Notes: a model not told the origin generated them from the letters alone. A DNA stretch of 16,532 bases from JAZQHR01 sp045540815 (GCA_045540815.1 JAZQHY010000031.1:1-16532); one strand, 5' to 3'; numbered from the stretch's first letter, positions 1 to 7,860 are shown. Numbers and translations are program-made.

Positions 1-1002
1 ATATATCCCACTGTTAAAGCAGGCGCTGTATATGAAGGAAAATACCTTCTTGGTACATCACACGCTCGTCCAATTATTGCAAAAAGACTTGTTGAAATAG
101 CTGAAAAAGAAGGCGCAGTTGCTATTTGCCACGGTGCTACAGGCAAAGGTAATGATCAGGTACGTTTTGAGCTTACTGTAAAGGCTCTTGCTCCTCACCT
201 TAAAATAATAGCTCCTTGGAGAATATGGGATATTACTTCTCGTGAAGATGCAGTTGACTACGCTGAAGCTCATGGCATTGAAATTCCTGTTACAAAGAAA
301 GACCTTTATTCTCGTGACAGAAATATATGGCACATAAGCCACGAAGGTATGGACCTTGAAGACCCTGCTAACGAACCACAGCTTGACTCACTTCTTAAGC
401 TTACAGTTCCACCGCAGAAAGCTCCTGACGTTCCAACTTACGTTACAATCGGCTTTGAAAAAGGTGATGCAGTATCACTTAATGGCGAAAAAATGAGTCC
501 TCTTGCGATTGTTGAAAAGCTAAATGAAATCGGCGGTGCTAACGGAATTGGTATCACAGATATCGTTGAGGACAGACTTGTTGGTATGAAATCAAGAGGT
601 GTGTACGAAACACCAGGCGGTACTATCCTATATGCAGCACTACAGGAGCTTGAATACCTATGCCTTGACCGTGACACTCAGGCGTTCAAACGTCAGGCAG
701 CAATTAAGTTCTCTGAACTAGTATATGATGGTAAATGGTTTACTCCACTTAGAGAAGCGCTATCTGCAATGGTTGATTCTATGGAAGAAACTGTTACAGG
801 CGAAGTAAGACTTAAACTATACAAAGGCAGCGTATCTGCAGCAGGTGCGAAGAGTCCATACTCACTATACAATGAAGATATCGCATCATTTGGCGACAGT
901 AAAGAGCTATACAGCCACAAAGATGCTGAAGGTTTCATAAACCTATTTGGCTTACCGCTAAAGGTTCGTGCTATGAACTTAAAAGACAAAGACAACAAAT
1001 AA
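1..1002 (+). CDS. argG: argininosuccinate synthase, 5'-truncated by window edge
   Basis: This enzyme joins citrulline and aspartate, using ATP, to make argininosuccinate, the penultimate step of arginine synthesis in the cytoplasm. The reading frame is open from base 1, and 333 codons precede the TAA stop. The full family is about 400 residues, so the N-terminal ATP-binding PP-loop lies outside the window. Recognisable family stretches are KYLLGTSHARPIIAKRLVE near the start, the CHGATGKGNDQVRFE segment that binds ATP and citrulline/aspartate, and the APWRIWDI and EDRLVGMKSRGVYETPGG segments. argH follows 63 bp downstream on the same strand, the common argGH order, so the two are probably co-transcribed. 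An internal ATG at codon 117 is not the real start, because the conserved protein continues upstream of it. Identification is secure. Confidence 0.97.
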   Translation: MYPTVKAGAVYEGKYLLGTSHARPIIAKRLVEIAEKEGAVAICHGATGKGNDQVRFELTVKALAPHLKIIAPWRIWDITSREDAVDYAEAHGIEIPVTKKDLYSRDRNIWHISHEGMDLEDPANEPQLDSLLKLTVPPQKAPDVPTYVTIGFEKGDAVSLNGEKMSPLAIVEKLNEIGGANGIGITDIVEDRLVGMKSRGVYETPGGTILYAALQELEYLCLDRDTQAFKRQAAIKFSELVYDGKWFTPLREALSAMVDSMEETVTGEVRLKLYKGSVSAAGAKSPYSLYNEDIASFGDSKELYSHKDAEGFINLFGLPLKVRAMNLKDKDNK

Positions 1003-1008
1003 TATATC

Positions 1009-1049
1009 GGGAAAAGGCCCATCACATACGTGGTGGGCTATCCCCTTTT
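1009..1049 (+). terminator. argG-argH intercistronic hairpin (attenuator or processing site)
   Basis: Between argG and argH, bases 1016-1025 pair with 1030-1039 around the loop ATAC. The stem is about 10 bp with two G-U pairs. An outer GGGA (1009-1012) can pair with TCCC (1041-1044). CTTTTATTT follows, which looks like a weak intrinsic terminator. It sits just before the argH ribosome binding site (1054-1060). It could lower argH transcription, stabilise the argG message, or mark an RNA processing point. The structure is read from sequence; the role is inferred. Confidence 0.5.
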
Positions 1050-1065
1050 ATTTAGAGGTGAAAAT

Positions 1066-2454
1066 ATGGAAAATAAAACAAAGCTTTGGGGTGGTCGCTT
1101 TAGTAAGGCTACTGACGACAAGGTTAACGATTTTAACTCGTCTATCCGTTTTGATGCAAGAATGTATAAGCAGGATATAGAGGGAAGCAAGGCGCACGCA
1201 AAGATGCTTGGAAAATGCGGTGTTATCCCACTAGCTGATAGCGAACTGATAGTTAAAACTCTTGGCGAGATACTTATTGATATCGAAAACGGAAAGGTAG
1301 AATTTTTGGTTGATGCCGAAGATATTCATATGAACGTAGAAACCATTCTTATACAAAGAATTGGCGATGTGGGTAAAAGACTTCACACAGGCAGAAGCAG
1401 AAACGACCAGGTTGCACTCGATATAAGGATGTATCTTCGTGACGAAGTAAACTGCGTTAAAAGTATGCTAGTAGATTTGGAAAACACTATCCTTTCTCTT
1501 GCGGAAGAAAATCTTGACACAGTAATGCCTGGATATACTCATCTACAAAAGGCACAGCCTATCACATTTGCGCATCACGTTATGGCATACTTTGAAATGT
1601 TTAAGCGTGATATCGACAGACTTAGCGATGCATACAAAAGGCTTAATATTATGCCGCTTGGCTCGGGTGCGCTTGCGGGCACTACCTACCCTCTTGACAG
1701 AAAATTTGTAGCAAAAGAGCTTGGATTTGACGATATTACATACAATTCTCTAGACGGCGTATCAGACAGAGATTTTGTAATAGAGCTTGCATCAGCTTTA
1801 TCTATAATAGCTATGCATTTATCAAGATTTTCAGAGGAGCTTATCCTTTGGAGCACAAACGAGTTTTCGTTTGTTGAAATGGACGATGCATACTCGACAG
1901 GAAGCTCTATAATGCCGCAGAAGAAAAACCCTGACGTAGCAGAGCTTGTTAGAGGTAAATCAGGAAGAGTATATGGCGATTTGGTATCAATTCTTACCAC
2001 TATGAAAGGTCTTCCGCTTGCGTACAACAAGGATATGCAGGAGGACAAAGAGTGCATATTTGATGCATTTGATACTATTAAGCTTTGCCTACCTGTATTT
2101 ACAAAGATGATTGAAACTATGACAATTAAGAAAGACAATATGAAAAATGGTGCTCGCGGTGGTTTTGCAAATGCAACCGATGCTGCGGATTACCTAGTAA
2201 AAAAAGGTATGCCATTCAGACAGGCGCACGAGGTTATAGGAAAGATGGTTTTAACTGCGGTACAGGAAAACAAATCACTTGACGATTTCACCTTAGAAGA
2301 ATTTAAGGAATTTTCTGATATTATTGAAAAGGACATCTACACTGCTATCGACCTTCACACTTGCGTAAATGACAGAAAGGTTATAGGCGGTCCTGCAAAA
2401 GAAGCGGTTATGCTATCTGTAAACAGAGGCAAAGATTTTATTAAAAACATATAA
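1066..2454 (+). CDS. argH: argininosuccinate lyase
   Basis: It cleaves argininosuccinate to arginine and fumarate, the last step of arginine synthesis. It belongs to the fumarase/aspartase superfamily of homotetrameric lyases. The start is the ATG at 1066, preceded at good spacing by AGAGGTG (1054-1060). A further GTG at 1030 is in frame but lies inside the upstream hairpin and has no ribosome binding site. From 1066 the protein is 462 residues, the normal family length. It begins MENKTKLWGGRF, the typical ASL N-terminus. Other family marks are LHTGRSRNDQVALD, PGYTHLQKAQP with the catalytic His region, and the superfamily signature GSSIMPQKKNPD. It is the second gene after argG and is followed by a strong terminator. 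No truncation or missing catalytic region is seen. Confidence 0.98.
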   Translation: MENKTKLWGGRFSKATDDKVNDFNSSIRFDARMYKQDIEGSKAHAKMLGKCGVIPLADSELIVKTLGEILIDIENGKVEFLVDAEDIHMNVETILIQRIGDVGKRLHTGRSRNDQVALDIRMYLRDEVNCVKSMLVDLENTILSLAEENLDTVMPGYTHLQKAQPITFAHHVMAYFEMFKRDIDRLSDAYKRLNIMPLGSGALAGTTYPLDRKFVAKELGFDDITYNSLDGVSDRDFVIELASALSIIAMHLSRFSEELILWSTNEFSFVEMDDAYSTGSSIMPQKKNPDVAELVRGKSGRVYGDLVSILTTMKGLPLAYNKDMQEDKECIFDAFDTIKLCLPVFTKMIETMTIKKDNMKNGARGGFANATDAADYLVKKGMPFRQAHEVIGKMVLTAVQENKSLDDFTLEEFKEFSDIIEKDIYTAIDLHTCVNDRKVIGGPAKEAVMLSVNRGKDFIKNI

Positions 2455-2476
2455 TTACATATTATTTACAAATATT

Positions 2477-2539
2477 ATCCCTTTATTGACTTGAAATACT
2501 TCGGTATTTTACAATGTTAGTAAGGGGATTTTTGTTTTT
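2477..2539 (+). terminator. strong intrinsic terminator of the arg operon
   Basis: A 14-bp outer stem (2477-2490 with 2516-2529, using several G-U pairs) encloses an inner stem GAAATAC/GTATTTT closed by a stable TTCG tetraloop. It is followed by TTTTTGTTTTT. It starts 22 bp after the argH stop codon and ends the argGH transcript. Confidence 0.9.
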
Positions 2540-2566
2540 AATAATAATATATAAAATCAACAATAT

Positions 2567-2608
2567 CTCAGTCAGCAACGCTGACAGCTCCCTTTACACA
2601 AGGGAGCC
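2567..2608 (+). repeat. double-hairpin palindromic intergenic repeat
   Basis: Two adjacent perfect hairpins are visible. GTCAGC (2571-2576) pairs with GCTGAC (2580-2585). GCTCCCTT (2587-2594) pairs with AAGGGAGC (2600-2607). From memory, this pattern (CTCAGTC-hairpin followed by GCTCCCTT...AAGGGAGCC) matches a family of short repeats scattered between genes in many Clostridia genomes. There is no U-tract, so it is not a standard terminator. It ends 14 bp before the ribosome binding site of the SLH gene. Only one copy is present in this window. Confidence 0.65.
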
Positions 2609-2635
2609 TTCAAATACAACTCAGGAGGTATAAAT

Positions 2636-4357
2636 ATGAAAAAAATTATAAGTACGATAGTTCTATCGTCTATGCTTTTTACAAGTGCGTTTGCTTATAG
2701 CAACTACGAGTACATAGACATACCAAATATGAAAAGCATTGATGTGCGTGATAATGGCTACATAGCACACCTCACAGACGAAACAATGGTGTATATTGAC
2801 TCATACGGAAATATAACAGATGAGCAAGGGTTTATCGACAATGTGCTTTCGGATGGTAATATGATAATAACATACAAAGACGAAAACGGCGTATGCGGTC
2901 TATTATTCCCTGACGGAAAAACTGTAAAGACCGAATACGAAGAATTAATGATGTGCGGTGAGAATTTTAAAGCGAAAAAAGACGGTGTATGGCATCTTAT
3001 AGACAGTGAATTAAATGTACTTCATTCATTTGAAGATTATGACAATTTTGATATATATGACATAAGATTTTTTGGTATGGAAAAAGATGATACTACCGAA
3101 AATGCTGAGCTTTTAATTATTGGCGAAGCGAGAATTGGAGAAGACAAAGACGGTATATATCTTTTTGACAAGGATTTTAATTTCTACAAGCCTACTGACA
3201 AAAAGCCAATAAAATTGCATACATACGGCGACCTTATAATATTTGCAGAAGATGACATAAGCTTAAAAGGTGTAATGGATAAAGACGGCAATGTCCTCTA
3301 CCCTGCTATGAATTATATACGATTTTTGGGTGATGGAATACTGTCTGTTACCCCTGTTGATGCAGAAGGTCACATCCAGCACGGCGATGAAACTATAGTT
3401 AATAACGAAGGCAAAGAAATTGCGACAGGACTTAGTAATGTTGGATACGTTGGTGATAACGGTCTATTCTCATTTGAGGTTTGGGATAACGAACATAACT
3501 ATTATTCAGATGCCTACGAAGGCTATAGCGGATATATGAATAATAGTGGTGAAGTGGTAATCAAGCTTCCAAAAGGCTATCTTGCACAGACAGAATTTTC
3601 AGAAGGACTTGCATCGGTAGTATCTAACCCTATATATTCAAAATATGGCGACACATCGTACATAAACGAAGAAGGCAGAATAGTGCTTACTCAGGACACA
3701 AGTGATACAAATAGCTGGACTATGGGAAGACCGTTTAAAAACGGCGTTACAGCTATTGGTGTTGGCCTTGGAAAAGCAGGAAGTCTTGGAAATCTTTTGG
3801 TTAAGTACAACTACACAGGTGACAAGCCGTCCGACTGGGCGAAGGGGTACATTGATACCGCAAACGAAAAAGGCATAGTGCCGGAGCATTTAAATAATTA
3901 CTACAACACACCTATTACAAGGGAAGAATTTTGTGATTTAGCATATAACACATTAAAAAGTATCGGAGCAGCTAAAAGGGTAACGCGAGATAATCCATTC
4001 ACTGACACAGAAAATCTAAATGTGGTATGGCTATTTTCGGTAGGAATCATAAACGGTGTAACAGAAAATACATTTCAACCACAAAGCCCTATTACACGTG
4101 AACAGGCGGCGACCATACTCTATCGTATGGCGGAATATTTACTAATGGACACTCCAGAAATTACTGACAAAAACATTATCGAAAAATATTACAACGACAT
4201 AAGACACAGCTTTTCTGATTATGCTATAGTTCCGATAATTGCTATGAATGATATGGAGATTATGAAAGGCAACGCAAACGGCTCATTTTCTCCAAAGGAC
4301 AATTACACGGTTGAGCAGGCGATTACAACCATGCTAAGGTTAGTTGAGTATAAATAA
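2636..4357 (+). CDS. exported protein with WG-like repeats and three C-terminal SLH domains
   Basis: This is a probable surface protein of 573 residues. It has a Sec signal peptide (MKKIISTIVLSSMLFTSAFA, cleavage likely near residue 20). A long middle region follows, with loosely repeated motifs of the WG/beta-propeller-like type, such as GVWHLIDSELNV, GVMDKDGNVLYP, GYMNNSGEVVIK and FSEGLASVVSN. The C-terminus carries three SLH modules at roughly residues 397-440, 452-500 and 524-573. The second contains GIINGVTENTFQPQSPITREQAA, split in my reading as GIINGVTENTF and ITREQAA. SLH modules bind pyruvylated secondary cell-wall polymers and hold proteins to the envelope of some Gram-positives. 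AGGAGG at 2623-2628 sets the start. No enzyme motif is seen, so the role of the repeat region is unknown. The gene stands alone between two terminators and two palindromic repeats. No clear promoter was found. Confidence 0.85.
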   Translation: MKKIISTIVLSSMLFTSAFAYSNYEYIDIPNMKSIDVRDNGYIAHLTDETMVYIDSYGNITDEQGFIDNVLSDGNMIITYKDENGVCGLLFPDGKTVKTEYEELMMCGENFKAKKDGVWHLIDSELNVLHSFEDYDNFDIYDIRFFGMEKDDTTENAELLIIGEARIGEDKDGIYLFDKDFNFYKPTDKKPIKLHTYGDLIIFAEDDISLKGVMDKDGNVLYPAMNYIRFLGDGILSVTPVDAEGHIQHGDETIVNNEGKEIATGLSNVGYVGDNGLFSFEVWDNEHNYYSDAYEGYSGYMNNSGEVVIKLPKGYLAQTEFSEGLASVVSNPIYSKYGDTSYINEEGRIVLTQDTSDTNSWTMGRPFKNGVTAIGVGLGKAGSLGNLLVKYNYTGDKPSDWAKGYIDTANEKGIVPEHLNNYYNTPITREEFCDLAYNTLKSIGAAKRVTRDNPFTDTENLNVVWLFSVGIINGVTENTFQPQSPITREQAATILYRMAEYLLMDTPEITDKNIIEKYYNDIRHSFSDYAIVPIIAMNDMEIMKGNANGSFSPKDNYTVEQAITTMLRLVEYK

Positions 4358-4359
4358 AA

Positions 4360-4390
4360 GCGGGACATCGAGGACGCCGTCCCCTACAAA
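4360..4390 (+). repeat. GGGAC...GTCCC palindromic intergenic repeat
   Basis: This is a GC-rich imperfect palindrome in an AT-rich gap. GGGAC (4362-4366) and GTCCC (4379-4383) flank a core with GAGGACGCC. It is followed by CTACAAAT. From memory, the reverse reading (GTAGGGGACGGCGTCC...) matches another short repeat dispersed in Clostridia genomes. It lies immediately after the SLH gene stop and before the true terminator. Only one copy is present here. Confidence 0.6.
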
Positions 4391-4442
4391 TATATATGTC
4401 TGCGATTTACAAACGAATACACAAAGACTTTTTACAGCACAA

Positions 4443-4478
4443 AAAAGAGATGGTTTAAAACCATCTCTTTTATTTTTG
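4443..4478. terminator. bidirectional terminator between SLH gene and symporter
   Basis: AAAGAGATGGTTT (4444-4456) is complementary to AAACCATCTCTTT (4458-4470). It is flanked by an A-run on the left and TTTTATTTTT on the right, so it can end transcription from either side. It lies between two convergent genes. Confidence 0.9.
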
Positions 4479-4493
4479 CTATATCTGCTTATC

Positions 4494-6011
4494 TTATTTT
4501 AATTTTGCTTCCTCTTCTTCCTGAATATCAGGGAATACAGAAATCATAGGCTTGATGTCTTTGCCTTTAAAGTGTCTGTCAACATAGTTTTTGGTAATCT
4601 TTCTAACAAGACCTGCAAGCATCAATACACCTATTAAGTTCGGTACCATCATAAGACCGTTGAATGTATCTGATATATCCCATGCAAGTGAAGATGTTAA
4701 AAGTGCACCAAATAGAATTGTAACAAGGTGGATTATTTTATACACTTTTGTAGCTTTTGTACCAAATAGGTATTCCCAAGCTTTTGTACCATAGTGGTCC
4801 CAACCAAGAACTGTAGTGAAAGCAAATAGTAGTATTGCCACTGCTATAAATCTTTCACCCCAAATACCAAACACATTGCTAAATGCTTTCGCTACCAAAG
4901 TAGCATCCTCCATACCTTCAGCAAGTGCACCTGTTTCAAGATTAATAAAGCCTGATGTAAGAACTACTAAAGCTGTCATTGTACAAACTACCATAGTATC
5001 TGCAAATACCTCGAAGATACCCCATATACCCTGTTTAACAGGCTCTACAACGTTTGAGTTTGAGTGAACCATAACAGAAGAACCAAGACCTGCTTCGTTT
5101 GAGAACACGCCTCTCTTACAACCCTGAGTAACAACTGTTGATACTACACTTCCGGCTGCACCGCCAAGAGCTGCAGGAACGCTGAATGCATATCTGAATA
5201 TCGCACCAAAAGCTAAACCTACTTTTGTATAGTTTATACCGATTATGATAAGACTGCCAAAAATAAACAACACTACCATAAAAGGTACAACCTTTTCAGC
5301 AAAGTTTGCAATTCTCTTTAGTCCACCTAGCGTGATTAGAGCTGCTATAGCAACTAATACTAAACCAAGCACAAGATGATACATAGTTACCTGTCCTACA
5401 GAGATACTTGTAAGCGAAGAAACCTCAAATGCTGAAACGATGTTTACAACAATTTTATTTATCTGTCCCATTGCACCTATACCAAATGATGCAAGAATAG
5501 CAAATATTGCAAATAGTATAGCAAGTATTTTACCTATGTATTTACAGTTTTTCTTTTTGCCAAGACCATCTTCAAGATAGTACATAGCACCGCCTGACCA
5601 TTCGCCATCGGTATTTTTTCTTCTATAATAAATACCAAGAACGTTTTCAGAGTAGTTTGTCATCATACCAAAAAATGCTGCAACCCACATCCAGAAAACA
5701 GCACCAGGTCCGCCAAGGCAGATAGCTGTAGCAACACCTGCAATATTACCTACACCGATAGTTGCTGCTAGAGCTGTACATAGTGCCTGAAACTGTGAAA
5801 TTGATTTTCCCTTTACATGACCTGATACTTCCTTTTTGAATAGGCTGCCAAGTGTCTGTGAAAACCAGTGACCTATACGTCTGATTTGGAATACACCTGT
5901 AACCAACGTCATAATAAGACCTGTTGCAAGAAGTAGGTAAAGACCTTTACCCCAAACAAAGCTGTTGATAGAATTATTAAAATCTGTCAACCAAGTAAAA
6001 AAGTTATTCAT
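4494..6011 (-). CDS. sodium:alanine/glycine symporter (AGCS family)
   Basis: This 505-residue integral membrane protein takes up alanine or glycine with sodium. It shows the family core ISQFQALCTALAATIGVGNI followed by AGVATAICLGGPGAVFWMW and NYSENVLGIYYR. About ten or more hydrophobic segments span the rest, and it ends in a charged cytoplasmic tail (IQEEEEAKLK). Length is normal for the family. The start is the ATG at 6011, preceded by AAAGGAG at good spacing. It is a single-gene transcript. Its leader carries a tandem glycine riboswitch and a terminator (6061-6294), which makes glycine, perhaps with alanine, the likely substrate. A bidirectional terminator follows. The family call is secure; the substrate is inferred from the riboswitch. 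Confidence 0.95.
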   Translation of the reverse strand: MNNFFTWLTDFNNSINSFVWGKGLYLLLATGLIMTLVTGVFQIRRIGHWFSQTLGSLFKKEVSGHVKGKSISQFQALCTALAATIGVGNIAGVATAICLGGPGAVFWMWVAAFFGMMTNYSENVLGIYYRRKNTDGEWSGGAMYYLEDGLGKKKNCKYIGKILAILFAIFAILASFGIGAMGQINKIVVNIVSAFEVSSLTSISVGQVTMYHLVLGLVLVAIAALITLGGLKRIANFAEKVVPFMVVLFIFGSLIIIGINYTKVGLAFGAIFRYAFSVPAALGGAAGSVVSTVVTQGCKRGVFSNEAGLGSSVMVHSNSNVVEPVKQGIWGIFEVFADTMVVCTMTALVVLTSGFINLETGALAEGMEDATLVAKAFSNVFGIWGERFIAVAILLFAFTTVLGWDHYGTKAWEYLFGTKATKVYKIIHLVTILFGALLTSSLAWDISDTFNGLMMVPNLIGVLMLAGLVRKITKNYVDRHFKGKDIKPMISVFPDIQEEEEAKLK

Positions 6012-6060
6012 AAAAAATCTCCTTTCGCTAAGATATGAAGTTTTGACGAGTATTGCTTTT

Positions 6061-6098
6061 AAAATAAAAAAACGGAGTTTTTACACACAAAAACTCCG
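6061..6098 (-). terminator. riboswitch-controlled intrinsic terminator
   Basis: Read on the - strand, CGGAGTTTTT (6098-6089) pairs with AAAAACTCCG (6082-6073) around a GTGTGT loop. A T-rich tract (6072-6061) follows. It lies between the glycine aptamers and the symporter ribosome binding site, so it is the expression platform of the riboswitch. Confidence 0.9.
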
Positions 6099-6123
6099 CA
6101 ACTTAAAAGCAGTATAAGCTTTT

Positions 6124-6294
6124 CTCCGTCCTTTTGCCTGAGAGATTAACCGTTAAATAACGGTTTTGCACCTTCGGCATCCTTTATTCTTATTAAGAAG
6201 TGGACTTCTCCGGAGCGCTATCCGTTTGCAGTCTTTACTTAAAAAGCACCTGAGAGTGTTACTCCTTCGGCAAGGCTATTGCCTTTTTCCTGCA
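6124..6294 (-). ncRNA. tandem glycine riboswitch
   Basis: Two glycine aptamers stand in series in the leader of the AGCS symporter. Aptamer 1 spans about 6294-6227. Its P1 is TGCAG/CTGCA, and it has the core GCCGAAGGAGTAA followed by CTCTCAGGTGC. Aptamer 2 spans about 6215-6124. Its P1 is CTCCG/CGGAG, and it has the core GCCGAAGGTGCAA followed by ATCTCTCAGGCAAAAGGAC. The GCCGAAGG and CTCTCAGG blocks are the hallmark conserved cores of this class, and both are duplicated here with a short linker. The terminator at 6061-6098 follows directly. The class is known to bind glycine and to control glycine cleavage or transport genes. See the findings for the likely OFF logic. Confidence 0.95.
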
Positions 6295-6328
6295 TCCTTC
6301 ACTTAGCATATAAAATTTTGTTATTAAT

Positions 6329-6357
6329 AGTATAATCACTTTATGACAAAAAGTCAA
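6329..6357 (-). promoter_or_regulatory. promoter of the riboswitch-symporter transcript
   Basis: On the - strand, TTGACT (6357-6352), a 17-nt spacer and TATACT (6334-6329) form a near-consensus sigma-A promoter. It lies 35 bp upstream of the first aptamer. A dyad overlaps the -35 box, described separately. Confidence 0.85.
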
Positions 6358-6378
6358 GTGTTTTGACACATTTTGTCA
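6344..6378. promoter_or_regulatory. paired TGAC/GTCA dyads at the symporter promoter (candidate operator)
   Basis: Two perfect dyads with the same half-site occur next to each other. TGAC-AAAAA-GTCA (6344-6356) overlaps the -35 box. TGACA-CATTT-TGTCA (6364-6378) lies just upstream of it. The position suits a regulator site. The binding protein is not known. Chance occurrence in AT-rich DNA, or a weak end-of-transcript hairpin for the upstream antiporter, cannot be excluded. Confidence 0.35.
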
Positions 6379-6391
6379 CAAGTTATCTATA

Positions 6392-7687
6392 TTATTTGTT
6401 TTCTTTTGCTTCCTGAAGCTTTGTATCGCGACGATTTTTAACCTCATGAGGAATAGGCTTGATATCGCCTGCAGCTGTAAGTGCCTGTCTTGTTAGAAGC
6501 GGACCAACAAGTTCATATATAAGCACTGCAAATAATGTGATATTTCTTACAAGTGCACCATCAGGACCCATTGTAGCGGCAGCTATAGCACACATACCAA
6601 GTGCAACACCTGCCTGCGGAAATAGTGTAATACCAAGGTATTTGCATATTTCAGGCGAACAATCTGTAGCCTTCGCACTGATGTATGTTCCATAGTATTT
6701 ACCAAGGCAACGGAATATGATATATACCACACCGATTACCACGATAGCCCAATCCATAAATACGTTTAGTTCAAGCTCTGCACCGCTTATTACAAAGAAA
6801 AGTGCTAGTAGCGGTGATGACCACTTGTCCGATTTTGCCATAATATCGTGTGAAAGCGGACAAATATTACAGAATATTGTGCCAAGCATCATACACACAA
6901 GAAGTGACGAAAATCCGATATGAACTCCGCCGATGTGGAACTCCATCATAGAAAGTGCAACCGTCAAAAGTACAAATGCTATTGTCATATTAAGACGGTT
7001 TGTATTTGAATTAAACATCTTTTCAAGCTGAGTGAGTACCCATCCCATAATAGCACCAAGTCCAAGCGAACATACAATTTCAATAATTGGGTTAACGATA
7101 ATAGATATCATATCAACCTGACCAACGATAAGTGTTTTTGCTATACCAAAGCTTACTGCGAACACTATTAGACCAACCGCGTCGTCAAGTGCAACGATTG
7201 GAAGAAGAAGGCTTGTAAGTGGTCCTTTTGCCTTGTACTGACGTACAACCATAAGTGTGGCTGCAGGGGCAGTAGCTGTGGCAATTGCGCCCATTGTAAT
7301 AAGCTGCGGTACTGATAGTTTATCCGGCATAATGATATGTACGATGAGTAGTGCTAAGTCTACAAAAAGAGTAGCCACAAGTGCCTGGAATATACCTATA
7401 ACAAACGCCTGCTTACCTGTCTTTTTAAGCTCTTCAAGTCTAAATTCGCTACCGATGGAAAATGCTATAAAGCCAAGCGCAACATCAGAAATAAGTGAAA
7501 GCCTTTCAACCGCTTCGTTACTTGAAAATCCTATTCCTTCAAATCCCAGCGCACCAATACAATAAGGTCCGATAAGAACGCCTGCTATTAGGTATGCTGT
7601 AACTGATGGAAGTTTTAGCGGTTTAAACGCTCTGGTCATTAAAAGTCCCGCTAAAAGCGCGATAGAAACTGATAAAAGAGTATTCAT
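6392..7687 (-). CDS. cation:proton antiporter, Na+/H+ exchanger domain (CPA family)
   Basis: This 431-residue polytopic membrane protein is of the PF00999 exchanger type. It exchanges Na+ or K+ for protons and supports pH or cation homeostasis. About twelve hydrophobic segments are visible. The N-terminal segment reads LKLPSVTAYLIAGVLIGPY, typical of these antiporters. The region GAIATATAPAATLMVVRQYKAKGPLTS followed by ALDDAVGLIVFA is the conserved ion-binding core, with the paired acidic residues DD. There is no C-terminal TrkA-N/RCK domain, so it is shorter than Kef-type channels. It ends in a charged tail. AAAGGAG precedes the ATG at 7687. No clear terminator separates its stop from the symporter promoter, so some read-through is possible. 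The transported ion is not decided by sequence. Confidence 0.9.
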   Translation of the reverse strand: MNTLLSVSIALLAGLLMTRAFKPLKLPSVTAYLIAGVLIGPYCIGALGFEGIGFSSNEAVERLSLISDVALGFIAFSIGSEFRLEELKKTGKQAFVIGIFQALVATLFVDLALLIVHIIMPDKLSVPQLITMGAIATATAPAATLMVVRQYKAKGPLTSLLLPIVALDDAVGLIVFAVSFGIAKTLIVGQVDMISIIVNPIIEIVCSLGLGAIMGWVLTQLEKMFNSNTNRLNMTIAFVLLTVALSMMEFHIGGVHIGFSSLLVCMMLGTIFCNICPLSHDIMAKSDKWSSPLLALFFVISGAELELNVFMDWAIVVIGVVYIIFRCLGKYYGTYISAKATDCSPEICKYLGITLFPQAGVALGMCAIAAATMGPDGALVRNITLFAVLIYELVGPLLTRQALTAAGDIKPIPHEVKNRRDTKLQEAKENK

Positions 7688-7729
7688 ATTTTTCTCCTTT
7701 TATGTAATATTTTGTCAATATATACGCAT

Positions 7730-7760
7730 AAAAAAACCCGAACACTTTGTTCGGTTTTTA
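7730..7760 (-). terminator. terminator after the serine tRNAs
   Basis: On the - strand, CCGAACA (7754-7748) pairs with TGTTCGG (7744-7738), flanked by A/T runs. TTTTTTT (7736-7730) follows. It begins a few bases past the CCA end of tRNA-Ser(GCU) and separates the tRNAs from the antiporter gene. Confidence 0.88.
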
Positions 7761-7763
7761 ATA

Positions 7764-7855
7764 TGGCGGAGAAGGAGGGATTCGAACCCTCGCGCCGCTT
7801 TCACGACCTACACCCTTAGCAGGGGCGCCTCTTCGGCCTACTTGAGTACTTCTCC
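7764..7855 (-). tRNA. tRNA-Ser (anticodon GCU)
   Basis: This is a 92-nt class II tRNA reading AGC/AGU codons. The acceptor stem is GGAGAAG/CTTCTCC, with discriminator G and an encoded CCA. The anticodon arm CGCCC-CTGCTAA-GGGTG places GCU at positions 34-36. A long variable arm and the T arm (GAGGG-TTCGAAT-CCCTC) are visible. It lies 68 bp downstream of tRNA-Ser(UGA) on the same strand and is probably co-transcribed with it. Confidence 0.97.
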
Positions 7856-7860
7856 ATAAT

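Noticed and set aside
1686..2138. A 150-codon - strand open frame inside argH.
   Set aside because: It is antisense to a highly conserved enzyme and has a low-complexity Ser-rich product.
6459..7565. Several + strand open frames over the antiporter gene.
   Set aside because: They are shadows of membrane-protein codons on the other strand, with no ribosome binding sites.
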